From Microcebus murinus (taxonomy: Eukaryota > Chordata > Mammalia > Primates > Cheirogaleidae), in the NCBI RefSeq assembly GCF_040939455.1, contig NC_134136.1, positions 100,056,014 through 100,120,013 of the forward strand: a stretch of 64,000 bases of DNA, read 5' to 3'. The position numbers and the translations under genes are program-made. Within the stretch, counting starts at the first letter, position 1. Each line of letters starts with the position of its first letter. The notes under the pieces were generated by a model. That model was not told the origin of the DNA. It did no database searches and worked only from the letters and a program-made list of their open reading frames with translations. Of this stretch, positions 11,718 to 23,879 are shown in pieces.

Positions 11718-12201
11718 TTATTTATCAATTCCAGTAGTTTCCTGGCAGAATCTTTGGGGGTTTTCTAAATGTAAGATCATATCATCAGCAAAGAGTGACA
11801 GTTTGACCTCTTCTTCCCCCATTTGGATGCCCTTGATTTCCTTCTCTTGTCTGATTGCTCTGGCTAGGACTTCCAGCACTATGTTGAATAGAAGTGGTGA
11901 TAGACGGCAACCTTGTCTAGTACTAGTTCTAAGTGGGAATGCTTTCAATTTTTCCCCATTCAGTATGATGTTGGCTATGGGTTTGTCATATATGGATTTT
12001 TATCATTTTTAGCTAAGTCTCATCTAGGCCTATTTTGTTAAGAATTCTTATCATAAAAGGGTGCTGAATTTTGTCGAATGATTTTTCTGTGTCTATTGAG
12101 AGGATCATGTGGTCTTTGTTTTTATTTCTATTTATGTGGTGAATTACATTTATAGATTTGCATATGTTGAACCATACTTGCATCTCTGGGATGAAGCCCA
12201 C
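11718..12201 (-). pseudogene. L1 ORF2 reverse transcriptase fragment
   Basis: On the minus strand, 12201-12013 reads the block containing '[17 protein letters not shown]', and 11948-11718 reads '[20 protein letters not shown]' then 'LSLFADDMI'. These are the consecutive catalytic palm motifs of an L1 reverse transcriptase, with the FADD pair of aspartates preserved. A frame break separates the two pieces (about 11949-12012). They form the inverted 5' half of the twin-primed L1, and no complete ORF remains. Confidence 0.9.
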
Positions 12202-13063
12202 TTGGTCATGATGGATTATTTTTTTTGATGAGCAGCTGAATTCAATTTGCTAGGATTTTATTTGAGAATCTTTGCATCTATATTCATAAGGGATAATGGT
12301 CTATGTTGGATTCTTTCCTGGATTTGGTATCAGTGCAATGTTGGCCTCATAAAATATGTTGGGAGGATTTATTCCTTATCAATGTTGTGGAATAATTTCT
12401 GCAGGATAGGCACCAGTTCTTTGCAGGTCTGGTAGAATTGAGGTGTGAAACCATCTGGTCTGGGATTTTTTTTTAGGAAGGTTTTTTATTAGTGCCTCAA
12501 TTTTGGTACTTGATATTGTTGTTTGGGAATTCTATTTCTTCCTGATTGAGGCTAGGGAGGCTGTGTGTTCCTAAGAATTTGTCCATTTCATCCATGTTTT
12601 TAAGTTTCTGTGCATAGAGATCTTTATAGTATTCAGAGATGTTATTTTGTATTTTCGTGATATCAGCTGTAATTTCTCCTTTTTCATTCCTGATTGTGCT
12701 TGCTAGAGTCCTTTCTTTTCTGGTTCTGGTTAATTTAGTAAGAGGTTGTCAATTTTCAAAGGACCAACTTTTTGTTTCATTAATCTTCCATATAGTTCTT
12801 TTGTTATTGATTTCATTTAGTTCTGCTCTGATCTTGGTTATTTCTTTTACTTCTGCTGGGTTTGAAATTGTTTTGCTCATCCTTTTCCAGTTCTTTGAGA
12901 TGACTCATTAGATTGTTGATTTGTGATCTTTCTGTGTTTTGAATGTAGGCATTTATGGCTATGAATTTTCCTCCCAGGACTGCTTTAGCTGTATTCCACA
13001 GATTTTGATAACTTATGTCCCTTTATTATTTAGTTCAAAGAATCAAACAACCCTATTAACAAG

Positions 13064-13674
13064 TTGGCAAAAGACATGAACAGAAACTTTTCAAAAGAAG
13101 TTAGAGTAATGGCCAACAAACATATGAAAAAATGTTTAACATCTGTAATCATCAGGGAAATGCAAATCAAAACCACAATGAGATATCACTTAACTCCAGT
13201 AGGAGTGGCTTTTATCAAAACGTCCCTAAACAGCAAATGTTGGCGTGGATGTGGAGAGAGAGGAATACTCATACACTACTGGTGGGACTGCAAACCAGTA
13301 CAACCTGTATGGAATTTAATATGGAGATACGTCAAAGAACTTGAAGTAAAACTACCATTTGATTTGGCAATCCCACTACTGGGTATCTACCCAAAGGAAG
13401 AAACATTCTATAATAAAGACATCTGCACTTGAATGTTTATAGCAGCACAATTTACAATTGCAAAGATGTGGAAACAAGCCAGTGCCCATCAATACACGAG
13501 TGGATTAATAAAACATGGTGTTTGTATACCATGGAGTACTACTCAGCCATAAAAAATGGTGAACAAATACATCTTGTATTATCCTGGATGGAGCTGGAGC
13601 TTATTATTCTAAGTGAAGTATCACAAGAATGGAAAAACAAGCACCACATGTACTCACCATTAAATTGGTACTAA
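13064..13674 (+). pseudogene. L1 ORF2 C-terminal remnant
   Basis: The frame at 13064-13432 reads '[12 protein letters not shown]', '[20 protein letters not shown]', '[20 protein letters not shown]' and '[17 protein letters not shown]'. It is followed, after a stop or frame change at 13432, by 13429-13674 reading 'SQCPSIHEWINKTWCLYTME'. This is the cysteine-rich C-terminal end of L1 ORF2p. The frame change and the missing upstream ORF2 make it non-functional. Confidence 0.9.
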
Positions 13675-14094
13675 TTGATCAACACTTACGTGCACATTTG
13701 GAAGTAACATTCATCAGGTGTCAGGCAGGTTTCTGGGGAGGGGATGGGTAAATTCACACCTAATGGGTGTGGTGTGCACTGTTTAGGAGATGGGCATGCC
13801 TGTACGTCTGACTTGTGTGGTGAAAAGGCAATAAATGTAACCAGAGCATTTGTACCCCCCAATCATAATCTGAAATAAAAATAAATAAATAAATAAAAGT
13901 CTGACAAAAATATTTATGGAAGGATAAGGTCTAAAACTTTACTGCTAAATTTTAGCAATATTATCTCAATGAAGTGGGAATAGAAGGATAGGATGGGATA
14001 TTTTATTCTTATTTTAGATCATTTACTGTTATATTATTTATGTAACTATATTTTATGATTCTAAAAATATCAAAACAAGTGAATATATTCTTTT

Positions 14095-14150
14095 TTCCAG
14101 CTTTATTGAGGTATAATTGACAAATAAAATGAGTATATTTTAATAGTGGA
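14095..14150 (+). mobile_element. Short L1M 3' end fragment
   Basis: The string 'agctttattgaggtataatt' is a familiar piece of old L1 3' ends. Only about 50 bases are recognisable, and the orientation is a best guess. Confidence 0.45.
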
Positions 14151-14214
14151 AAGAAATAAAATGATGAGAAGCAGTTGTTATTGACAAAGAAATACTGTTA
14201 TTCTTAATGATGAT

Positions 14215-14425
14215 AAGAACTGCAATGTCCAGAGTGCTTGCTATGCCAAACACTGAAAACTTGACATATATTATCTCATTTAGTTTCTCATACCTTTAAT
14301 TATGATGAAAAACCAAGGCATTGCAAGGTTAAGTAACCTGCCCAAAATCACACAGCTAACTAAATAAGTGGCAGAACCTGAACCCCTGACTCCAAAGTAT
14401 ATGCTGTTAAATACTAAGCTTTGTT
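14215..14425 (-). repeat. MIR SINE, antisense
   Basis: The order 'tatattatctcatttag', 'aggttaagtaacctgccc', 'aaaatcacacagctaact', 'agtggcagaacctgaacccc' is antisense MIR and is relatively well preserved. Confidence 0.85.
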
Positions 14426-14429
14426 TCCG

Positions 14430-16357
14430 TTTTGTCTTCTACAGCATTCTTTATGGTCCCAATTGTTTAGATAACTGAGGCTCCTGGACCATGGCAACCA
14501 TAATCATGTAATGGGGCTGGGAAAGTAGAAGGAAGGGGTATTCTATTTTTAGTATTGTTTTTGAGCAGAAAGGAAGGTTTAATTCTATAGTGTTTTCCAT
14601 CTGAAACTATCAATTTTTAAATAAGGGGTTTTTGTGCCAGAATATTGACATTTTCAGCAATATGTAGTTATTTCTCAGCTTTCATAGGTTTGATGGCTTT
14701 GCTACACATACATGTTCATAACAGACCAAGAAGGCAGCTTATGTAGTTTGGGCAACAGTCGGGTGGAGGCTGAGCAACAGACTAAGCATGACTAGATGCA
14801 TATTCACCCCTATCTGACCCATAGCATGACCATTAGAATTGCACATAGATAAGTTAAAGTGTGAAGGCAGTTTTTTGCTTCTGACTTTGTAACTGTATTC
14901 TTGGATATTACATTGGAAAGATAGTATCCTCAGCTTCCAGCCACTTTTCATTGCAGAGTGCCCTCTGCTGAAGAAGCAGAGAAGCTCACTAAGAATTTTG
15001 TGAATAGCACTGTACATCTCTCACTGTTTTTATGTTCTGTAATTTCCATTTATATTAAAGAGTAATTAAACTCATTACTTTTTCATAGCACAAACCTGTA
15101 TTTGGCTTTAAGGTACGCCATACATGGCACTTGCCCCAAACACGAAATCAGAACAAACAAAACCAAATACAACAGCTATGAAATCATCTTGCCTTTTATT
15201 ATTCTTATTCTTGAAACAACATTTAGATTTCCCCTTATCAAAAATCAAAAGTCCATGAATATCCCCACTTTCTGTGCTGTTTCACAAGATATACAGTTAC
15301 TTCTAGTTTCTTTTCTTATCTGCTTTTCCAAATTTTTGCAAACTCCTCTATTGTTCTCATTTCTCCCCCTGACTCTGAATCCTATTTTACTTCACAAGTA
15401 TTTATAAGTTTTACAAGTATTTAAAAGTAAACCTACTTTAATTTACAAGTGTGCAAAATCCTTTATAGAGATAATAATATGTCATAGTTTAGTTTATTCT
15501 GTTTCTAGTTTATCACAAAACTATTATAAATTTCCATTAATCTTTTGCATAACCACTGTAAATTATACCTGTAGATGGTGAATTTAAATTTTTCTTAAAA
15601 CCAAGCCATGCTTAATCAGTATTTGCCAAAATGCTTATAAAATTTATTATTATTATTGAAAATTAAATAGAAATGAGGACACTCTCCTTAGCTCTTCAGC
15701 CTGGTTTAATGAGAGAAAGAGGATACATTCAAAGTAGATTTTTATTAATATGAAATTTCCTTGGGTGAACATCTTTTATAGAGCTGGTTAATGCTATACC
15801 ACACCAAAACAGAAACACAAGCAAAAAATACATACATATAACATTTTTATTGATTTAAGAATAAAGAACTATAAGACCATGAATTATATATTTTTATATT
15901 TTATTTTTTACTTGTTTTCAGTGGTACAGCATCTCATATAGGTAAAACACTTTCAAACACTATATTTTTAGATCTCACTTTGTGTCATATATTCCAAATA
16001 AAAATTGGAACCCTTTATCTGTTTTGCCTCATTTCATCATAGGGAATTTTAATTTTGGAGTGTCCAAGCATCTGGGAAATGGGATTACATAACCATAGGT
16101 ATAGATATTCTTAGGTTTTCTTTTCCTTGAATGTTGGTTAATTGTATTAACTACTTAATATCCATTACTTTACTAGTAAATTAAAGGCTAGAAAGGGAGT
16201 GAAACATCATTTATGGCTGTTTGGCTTCTTTGTGTGGCCCTTCCTGAGTTTATTGAACATTGATAGCTATTACAATATGGCTATAAATTATGTTAATGTT
16301 TTTTGTTTCTTTTTCATTTTTTGGTTTTAGTTATATTTAGGTCTTAATGCTAATGTT
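14430..16357. other. Unassigned non-coding sequence
   Basis: Nearly 2 kb without a recognisable repeat or gene. The longest frames (92 codons antisense from 15017 and 101 codons sense from 15102) have no motif or family resemblance and show none of the composition expected of an exon. Confidence 0.5.
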
Positions 16358-16373
16358 AGAAATATGCTGCTTG

Positions 16374-16834
16374 CCCAATATCCAATAAATGTAATTCCTA
16401 TGTGTCCACTTAAGTGTTGATCCGTTAATACCAATTTGCTGGTGAGTATATGTGGTGCTTGTTTTTCCATTCTTGGGATATTTCACTTAGTAGTATGGGT
16501 TCCAGCTGTATCCAGGATAATACAAGATACATTTATTGGGTATTGGGCAGGTGGGAGGGGGGAGGAGGGGGTGGGTATAAACATACATAATGAGTGAGAT
16601 GTGCACCGTCTAGGGGATAGTCACACTTGAAGCTCAGACTTGTGTATGTGGGGGAGGGGGACAAGGGCATTATACACAACCTTAAAATTTGTACCCTCAT
16701 AATATGCTGAAATAAAAAAAAAGACTCCTGCGAACACTAAGCCTTAAACCTTATACCAGGGCCAAATGGACACACATGCATTCTGGGCAAGTGAATAATT
16801 CATTTTAAAACTGTTTGCTGACTATTAAAAAAAA
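16374..16834 (+). mobile_element. Twin-primed L1 with 3' transduction
   Basis: The insertion is flanked by a perfect 16-bp TSD, 'agaaatatgctgcttg', at 16358-16373 and 16835-16850. Inside are three parts. Positions 16374 to about 16528 are L1 3'-terminal sequence in antisense. Positions 16529-16722 are L1 3' UTR in sense, ending 'atgctgaaataaaaaaaaa'. Positions 16723-16826 are non-L1 sequence closed by a second A-run before the TSD. The antisense and sense parts overlap in source sequence ('atttattgg'-containing block). This fits twin priming of a read-through L1 transcript carrying about 100 bases of downstream source DNA. Confidence 0.9.
16723..16826 (+). other. Putative 3'-transduced segment
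   Basis: About 100 bases that do not resemble L1, lying between the L1 poly(A) and a terminal A-run directly before the TSD. I infer that it came from the genomic flank of the progenitor L1. An ATTAAA hexamer overlaps the second A-run, so the polyadenylation signal is ambiguous. Confidence 0.75.
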
Positions 16835-16850
16835 AGAAATATGCTGCTTG

Positions 16851-18360
16851 GTATGATTTTAAAACTATTTTTGAAAATGTTTTTGTTGTTTTCTCTCCTC
16901 AGTTCGTGAGTATTTTTGCTCTAGTTTACAAATTTACAAAAAATATTATTTGGAGGAAAATGTCAAAATACCTTCAAATATCTTCCATTATACTCTTTGT
17001 TGCTTAGATATATTTTCATCTTCATTTCTGTTTTATTATTAAGAAGATTTCTTTTACTTAAAGAATTCGAAGTATGTCAAAACAGGGCATTAAATGATTA
17101 TGAATCATCATGATCCAATGTTTTGTTTTATTCGCCCAGAGATGGGCAGCCTGAAATGCATTTTTATGTGTAACTTCAACGTATTTATAACCTCCTCCAC
17201 ACATCCTGATCAAGAGGGCTCTCAAGCCTCTAGGCTTAGTCTATTGTTAGGGAGTGAAGAATTTGGTTAGTAAGTATGGACAAAAGTTTTCTGGAAAGCT
17301 TGGTATTTTTGTTTGTTTGGAAGTGTGGCATTTGATTTTCCTATATATTTTTAGCTATGATATACAGAACATTAAATTCTTCTTTTCACACTGGGCACAT
17401 TGAAAATCTTGTTCTCTGTTGGTTTACAGTTTTACTGACAGAAAAAAGAGCAAATGAAAAGTCAGTTTATACAATTTTTATTGATTTCAAATTCAAGGTG
17501 AAAACTTCTTTTTAAGGATACATAAATTATAACCAGTTTACTGCACATGAAGGTCTGTGCATTATATCACTCTGGCTTGGGAAAATTATTTTGAAGTAGA
17601 GAAGTGTCAGTTGGATTTTGGCAAATACAGCTGGGTCAGCAACTGGGCGACCCAAGATCTTTACCTTTTCCCATTAGAGGAGTGTTACCCTAGAATCAGC
17701 TTTTACTGCTGACATCCCATGGTCGGTAACTCCTTTCCCTTGAATTGTACTTATGCAGCAGATGGTATTGAATATATGCATATATTTTTGTGATCAATGT
17801 CAAGTTGAAGTCTGAATTAGTACAGTAGAGAAGTGTGTAATGGAAACATAGCTGTAAAGTGTTAGGGTTGAGTGTTAGATTAATTCATTGCCATCTGTCT
17901 TTATTTTGCTAATCCACTCCTGTGGGCACCACAAAGTATTGTAATTATGTTTTTAAAAATCTGTGTGTGTGTGTGTGGCACACAGAATTTCAACAACAGC
18001 TACAACACATTTTCCCATCCCCAGGTGAAAAAAACAAAATAAATAAAAGGTTTTGCATATATCTATTGGCATTCCTAATCTTTTCCTAGGTTTGATTTTA
18101 TCCCCATTTTTCTATAGATAGTGATAGGGTAAGTCATTGGGTTGCAAAGAGTGCATGGATTTTTACTACAGAGCCTGAATAAACAAATATATTGACAATT
18201 TTAGTGTTGCTGTTTTTTTTTCACTTGTGCTCTCAAGTATTCAAGTACACAGTGTTAATACTGTAAGTAGGAAGTTTCTGTAAATAATATTAGTTCTTTG
18301 GGAGAAAAAATTTCTGAAGAAATTCAATTAATACATGAAATAATGGTCCTCAAAACACAT
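16851..18360. other. Unassigned non-coding sequence
   Basis: I see no gene or confident repeat. A short TG run lies near 17961-17977. Confidence 0.5.
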
Positions 18361-18364
18361 CTTT

Positions 18365-19420
18365 ATCAGGTATACAATATCCACAATATATAAGGAACTC
18401 AAACAACTCAATAGCAAAACAATAACAACAACAACCCCCCCCCAAAACCAAATTGGATGCAAAAATGGGCAAAGGACCTGAACAGACATTTTTCCAAAGA
18501 AAACATATGAATGGCCAACAGGTTTATGAAAAGATGCTAAACATCGCTAATCATCAGGGAAATACAAATCAAAATCACATGAGATATCACATTACAGCTG
18601 TTAGGATGGCTATTATAAAAAAAATCAAGAGATAACAAGTGTTAGCGTGGCTGTGGATAAAAGGATAAAAAGGAACCCTTGTTGGTGGGACTATAAATTG
18701 GTGCAGCTATTATGGAAAACAGTATGGAGGTTACTCAAAAAATTAAAAATAGAACTACTTTATTGTGATCCCATTTCTGGGTATATCTCCAACAGATAAT
18801 GCAATCTGCATGTTCACTGCAGCATTATTCACAATAGCCAAGAAATAGAAGCAACCGAAGTATTTATTGACAAATAAATGGATAAAGAAAATGTGGCATA
18901 TATACACAACTGAATATTACTCAGCTTTAAAATAGAAGGAGATCCTGCCATTTGCAACAACACACATGAACCTTGAGAACATTATGCTAAGTGAAATAGG
19001 CCAGCCATAGAAAGACAAATACTGCATGATCTCACTTATATGTAGAATTTTAAAAAAAGTCAAACTCACATTAACAGAGTAGAATGGTGGATCTCAGGGG
19101 CTGGAGGGGTGGGGCAGGGTAAAGGAGAGATGTTGGTCAAAGGGTACAAATTGAAGTTATAAGATAAATGAATATTGGCAACCTAATCAAAAGCATGGTG
19201 ACTACAGTTAACATATTTTATACCTGAAATTTGCTAAAGGGGGAAATCTCAAGTGTTCTCCCCACAAAAAAAAATGGTAACTGTGTGAGGTGATAGATAT
19301 GTCAACTTGATTGTGATAATAATTTCATAATGTATGTATATATCAAAACATCACATTGTGTACCCTAAATATATGCGATTGTTTATTTGTCAATCATACC
19401 TCAGTAAAGCTAAAAAGCCC
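18365..19420 (+). mobile_element. 5'-truncated L1 3' end (older primate/L1MA-type)
   Basis: Starts in ORF2 ('atatataaggaactcaaaca'), passes through 'ggcaaaggacctgaacag', 'tcatcagggaaatacaaat', 'gttggtgggactataaat' and 'tatatctccaacag', and continues through a typical 3' UTR ('gatctcacttatatgtag', 'gtgactacagttaac') to 'cctcagtaaagctaaaaa'. The ORF2 remnant is broken; one frame at 18453-18635 keeps 'NHQGNTNQNHMRYHITAVRM'. A C-rich run at about 18435-18443 is a local oddity. No clean TSD is seen. Confidence 0.9.
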
Positions 19421-19429
19421 CACATCCTT

Positions 19430-21530
19430 GTGTGGAATAAGTTGATTTATTCTATACCATTAGCAAAAGTGGTGGAATACACTTTATTTTCCAAAAGTAA
19501 GGAGCCATTTATTTTTACATAAGATAAGGGAATTATTTCTAAAAGAGTTTATATATTTGCCACAAATTTGTGGTGAAATAAATTTTCATTGATTTTGGAA
19601 AAGGAGAGTGATGAGTGGGCATTAACTCATTTAGATGTTAAAATATATTTTAAAGTTATAATAAGAGCAGAATGGGAAATAGCATTTAAAGAAATAAGTC
19701 TGTTTATCATTTATCTAAGAGTTTATTGTCATTTATCATAAAATTTAAGAACTATAAATACTGCAATAAATAAAACTATAGTTTTTTTAAAAGACAAAAG
19801 ATTTATATGATCTGAAGAGAAACCAGAGTATAGTCTTTTTATAATAGGCAATAAAGTTATTTGATTAGTTTTGCTAGGACTTTTGCTTGTATATTTTATT
19901 TACTTTTGCATTTGTGTGTTGATGTTTGATTAATTCCTTTCTAAATCTTATAATCTGGTATATTTAAAATTTTTTATTGTAAAGGTGACACACTTGGGTG
20001 ACAGTGTGTGTGGGGTGTGTAGGGTATTTCTATCAGAAATAGTACCAAAGATGAACTCCTCTTTTATCTTGGCTTTCAATATCCACAAATATCTAACCAA
20101 CACCCTTGGGAAAATATCATGGTCATGTTATATGTGATTTCTACATGAATCAAAACCATAGCTGCTGGGGTTCAAGTCCATTATCACTTAATGTACTCTC
20201 AATCCTCTCTGTTTGCTGTACTCTAGCGTTTTAGGACCACCTGGTTTTGTCACATTGCATCATTTAGCTTGTATAGATGGCTAGGTTTAGTTTTAAAGAT
20301 CCTGGTTGACAGTGTTTCTACTGGACCAGATAACTCAGCCTTCTTGTTTTCTCCTTTGCAATTTCGATCGAGCAATACTTGCTTCTTGAACCACATGAAC
20401 ATTGTTAAGAGTGGGTACTTTGTGTCTGGAAAATAACTAGAATTCTTACAATAAAAGATGCCGTCTAAATACCAAATTTTACATTATCGATTGCTTGCTA
20501 GAGTGTACTTTTTGTGTGTCCTGTCCAACCTAATTTTCTCAGTAAAAACTTTGCCATCTTGCCTGCTGAGACTTCCTTTTCACTACTTTGTGTTGGCTTC
20601 TCTCCTCTCTCTGCCCATGCTGTGATAAAATCACTATGGTTAGAGCTAAAGTCAAACCTTTTAAAAACCTAATTATTTTTTTCCTATCTATGATAAAATA
20701 TCACTGACCAGAAATCTAAAGAGCATCAGGGGAAGAAAACCATAAATAATTCCCCCAAATGTAAGTACACACATCAGTAAAGAGAAAAACAACTCCTTGA
20801 ATCATGCCACCATGCTGAGGTACTTTCATGAGGCTTATGTATAAAGTGGTACTTTTATAGCTACTGGTCAGGACTATGATTGGAATATCTAACTGTTGCA
20901 GCTAGTATTACTGTTATTGCTAGCATCTCAAAATTGAGACTTGCTTATCTCTTTACCATAAATAGATATCATAGAAAAAATGGAATTATTCATAAATTCC
21001 ACAGATTGCAAAAGACCTCAAGCTGAAAGCAGGTCAGCTTTAGCTTCATAGGCTATAAGTCCTGAGCATTTCAGAAAAAAAGAGTTTTTCCAGAAGTTTA
21101 GATGATTTTGGTGAATTATGAAGTCCTTGAACTATTGTTGGCACTATAATTTTTCAGGAGGCTGGAAAATCACCAAGAAAATGACTAAGAAGACTTTTAA
21201 TGCATTGCCATATAGTTGTTAAAGTTCAAGTGGTAAACAAATAAAGGATGGAAATGTCATTCTGGTTTCTAAATATACTGTAATTTCTTTGAGATTCCTC
21301 TTATCAGGAAACTTCCGCCCTTAGGATTCTTTGACATCTAATTTGTTGAACTGTTTATAAAACACAGAAATGTGAAGATGTATTAGATGTTGTTTACAAA
21401 ATATTCACGGACTAAACTAGAAAAAAATCCACTTTGAAATCCTAACTGTTGAATATAGTCTGACTGTATTATGTTCTTAGGGGGATTGCTTGATGTTTCT
21501 TTTTCTAGGAAAAAATTGACATGAGACTAC
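19430..21530. other. Unassigned non-coding sequence
   Basis: About 2.1 kb of AT-rich DNA without recognisable repeats or coding motifs. Confidence 0.5.
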
Positions 21531-21539
21531 TTTTGACTT

Positions 21540-21955
21540 TGTGTGGTAGATTAGATTATTGTTCAGCAAATAATCATTCTCCTCCTCTCTATCTCCATGG
21601 GAAATTTCTATATTACCTATCCCATTGATGTTGGGCTTGGTCACATGACTTATTTTGGCTAACGTGATGTGAGCAGAGGCTTGAAACATGCTGGTGTATT
21701 GGGTTTGTCCTCTTGTGTTGTCCCTCTGCCATGCAATATATATGCTCCAGCTAGCTCTCCGATCTAAGAAGGACCATCCTCATGCAAAACAGATGTGAAC
21801 CCAAGCTGCAGCTTAGAATTAAGCATGATCCCAGTCTAGATCGGTTGAATATCAGCCAAACCATAGAGATGTATAAGCATGAAATAAATGCTTCGTGTTA
21901 TATTTCAGCGATTTTGAGTGTGATTTGTTACACAGGGAAAGCTGGCTTACATGCT
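21540..21955 (+). mobile_element. MLT1-type MaLR solo LTR (diverged)
   Basis: The start 'tgtgtggtagattaga' and the end 'gaaataaatgcttcgtg ... tttgttacacagg' follow the MLT1 LTR layout, with a polyadenylation-type AATAAA near the 3' end. The middle has drifted. MLT1 LTRs belong to the ancient non-autonomous ERVL-MaLR group. No internal retroviral sequence follows, so it is a solo LTR or fragment. Confidence 0.65.
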
Positions 21956-21959
21956 TGGC

Positions 21960-23520
21960 ATTAGCGGTTTTAGCATTTATAATTTCGACTCTCCTCACAC
22001 ATGTCCCTGAAATCAAGAAACTTGACTTTTACTATAGCATAAAATTGAATTTTGATCACTTATCAAGCAAGTGGGGCCTGTGCTTTCTTATTAGGGCAAT
22101 TTTGCTTCCTATTTATTGCATATATATTTTACGGGGGTGGGGGTATGGTGTTCTAAGGTGGTATTTGAGAATTAAGGGTTTGGGACTTTTGTGAATATTC
22201 AAGGTTTACCATACATTTAACTTTAGAGTAGACAATCTATGACTTGCCTTACTTAGCTGTATACATTTTATTTGACAGCATATTAGAATCATTGCCTGAT
22301 TTTTCTTCATTAATATAAACGAGGAGGTGTGTATATATAAAAACAGAGGGAGAATTTTGAGAGATCCAAAGACTGGGTCATAAAGCAGAGTAATTTGAAG
22401 TTCCTGAAGTAGACAGACCTGAAGGTTAGAGGAATAAGACCAGAGCATCTTTGAGATTATTTCCTAGTTAATTTCCCTTAAAAAGCTGTTATTTTCTCAT
22501 TTCTCTTTGAGAATGCACAGAGGTAATAATTCAGATGCTATTGGTGCACATACCCATAGCAAGAAACACTTATTAATGTGCTTTTCATTAGCTTTCTTCC
22601 TTTTGCTGTCTCATTTCTGCTCCTTCACAGTGCTTCCTGAGATCGCCTCTAAAATAGACCACTTGTCCCAAACCTTTGTCCAGAACAAGGTCTGCTTTTC
22701 AGGAAACTCAACATTCTACATTTCACTCTAGTGTGACATTTTTCCTGATTGTTATAGGAGTCCTATTGAGTAGAGAAAAAAGCAGCTTTTGTTTCATTAT
22801 TGAGATTTGTTTTTTTAAATGACTGAATACAGGAATCTCTTAGTCATTTTTAAGAAATAGATTTAAAAATCTTATTTTAATGTAAAATAGTACAGAAATC
22901 TAAATCATACATTAATTATTCAAGAAATGTTTATTGTTTACTACTTTGTTATTTCAGTTTATATTCCCAGTGCCCATTTACATAATCAGGAAAAAGTCCT
23001 AGAATCCCTAAATGGTCGATGAATGAATGAATGGATAGAACATAGTTCATTCCCTTCAAGAGCATACAGTGTAGTTGTAGAGACAGACATGTAAACATGC
23101 CACGGCAATGTGATATGTACTTACAGTAATAGAGAAATGAATAAGGTACCACAGGAGCACAGGGAAGGTAGAGCTAACTCAGTCTTCCCAAAGAAATAAT
23201 GTGCAAACTGAGTCTGAGAGGAGTTAGCTTGACAGACTAGAGAATGGGGAGAAGAACTTCCAGATAGGGTGAAAGGAATGGTCAATAGCATAGAGTTGTA
23301 AGACTCTCAGAATTGCCTATCATGGAAATAGCATTTTTGAGGGTATGGCTGGAGCATAGGGTATATATGGTACATTATAAACAAGTAAGGAGAACCTAGG
23401 CAATTGGAATCCTTGCCATGGGCCCTGTAATTAGAGTGCCCCTTTCTGGTTCCCCTATGGCTATACTCTCTTCATGAGGAGAGAAGTCCATGGAGCTAAT
23501 AGGATACGCCCAACTAGAGT
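21960..23520. other. Mostly unassigned; possible old repeat near 22910-23330
   Basis: No gene is found. From about 22910 the wording ('aagaaatgtttattgtttac', 'cattcccttcaagagcatac', 'tgatatgtact') resembles a medium-reiteration repeat often seen in mammals, but I cannot name it. Confidence 0.4.
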
Positions 23521-23534
23521 TTGAACTTCTTTTT

Positions 23535-23863
<329 letters not shown>

Positions 23864-23879
23864 TGAACTTCTTTTTGTA

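Larger units (their letters stand above)
11614..13914 (+). mobile_element. Twin-primed L1 with inverted 5' part
   Basis: The left part (11614 to about 13040) is L1 ORF2 in antisense and the right part (about 13037-13895) is L1 in sense, ending 'tctgaaataaaaataaataa'. This is the layout left by twin priming during target-primed reverse transcription, in which the 5' part is inverted. The junction at 13037-13042 sits on a shared 'aaagaa'. Flanking 'tatggaagga' copies (11604-11613 and 13915-13924) give a plausible 10-bp TSD, although some 20 bases lie between the A-rich tail and the right copy. The two parts do not meet within ORF2, so part of the middle of the source was lost. Confidence 0.85.

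Noticed and set aside
14739..15407. Pair of about 100-codon frames as small genes
   Set aside because: They are on opposite strands, with unbiased composition and no motif or splice context.
18430..18445. C-rich run as a quadruplex or frameshift site
   Set aside because: One short C-run inside a dead L1 ORF2 is most simply replication slippage.
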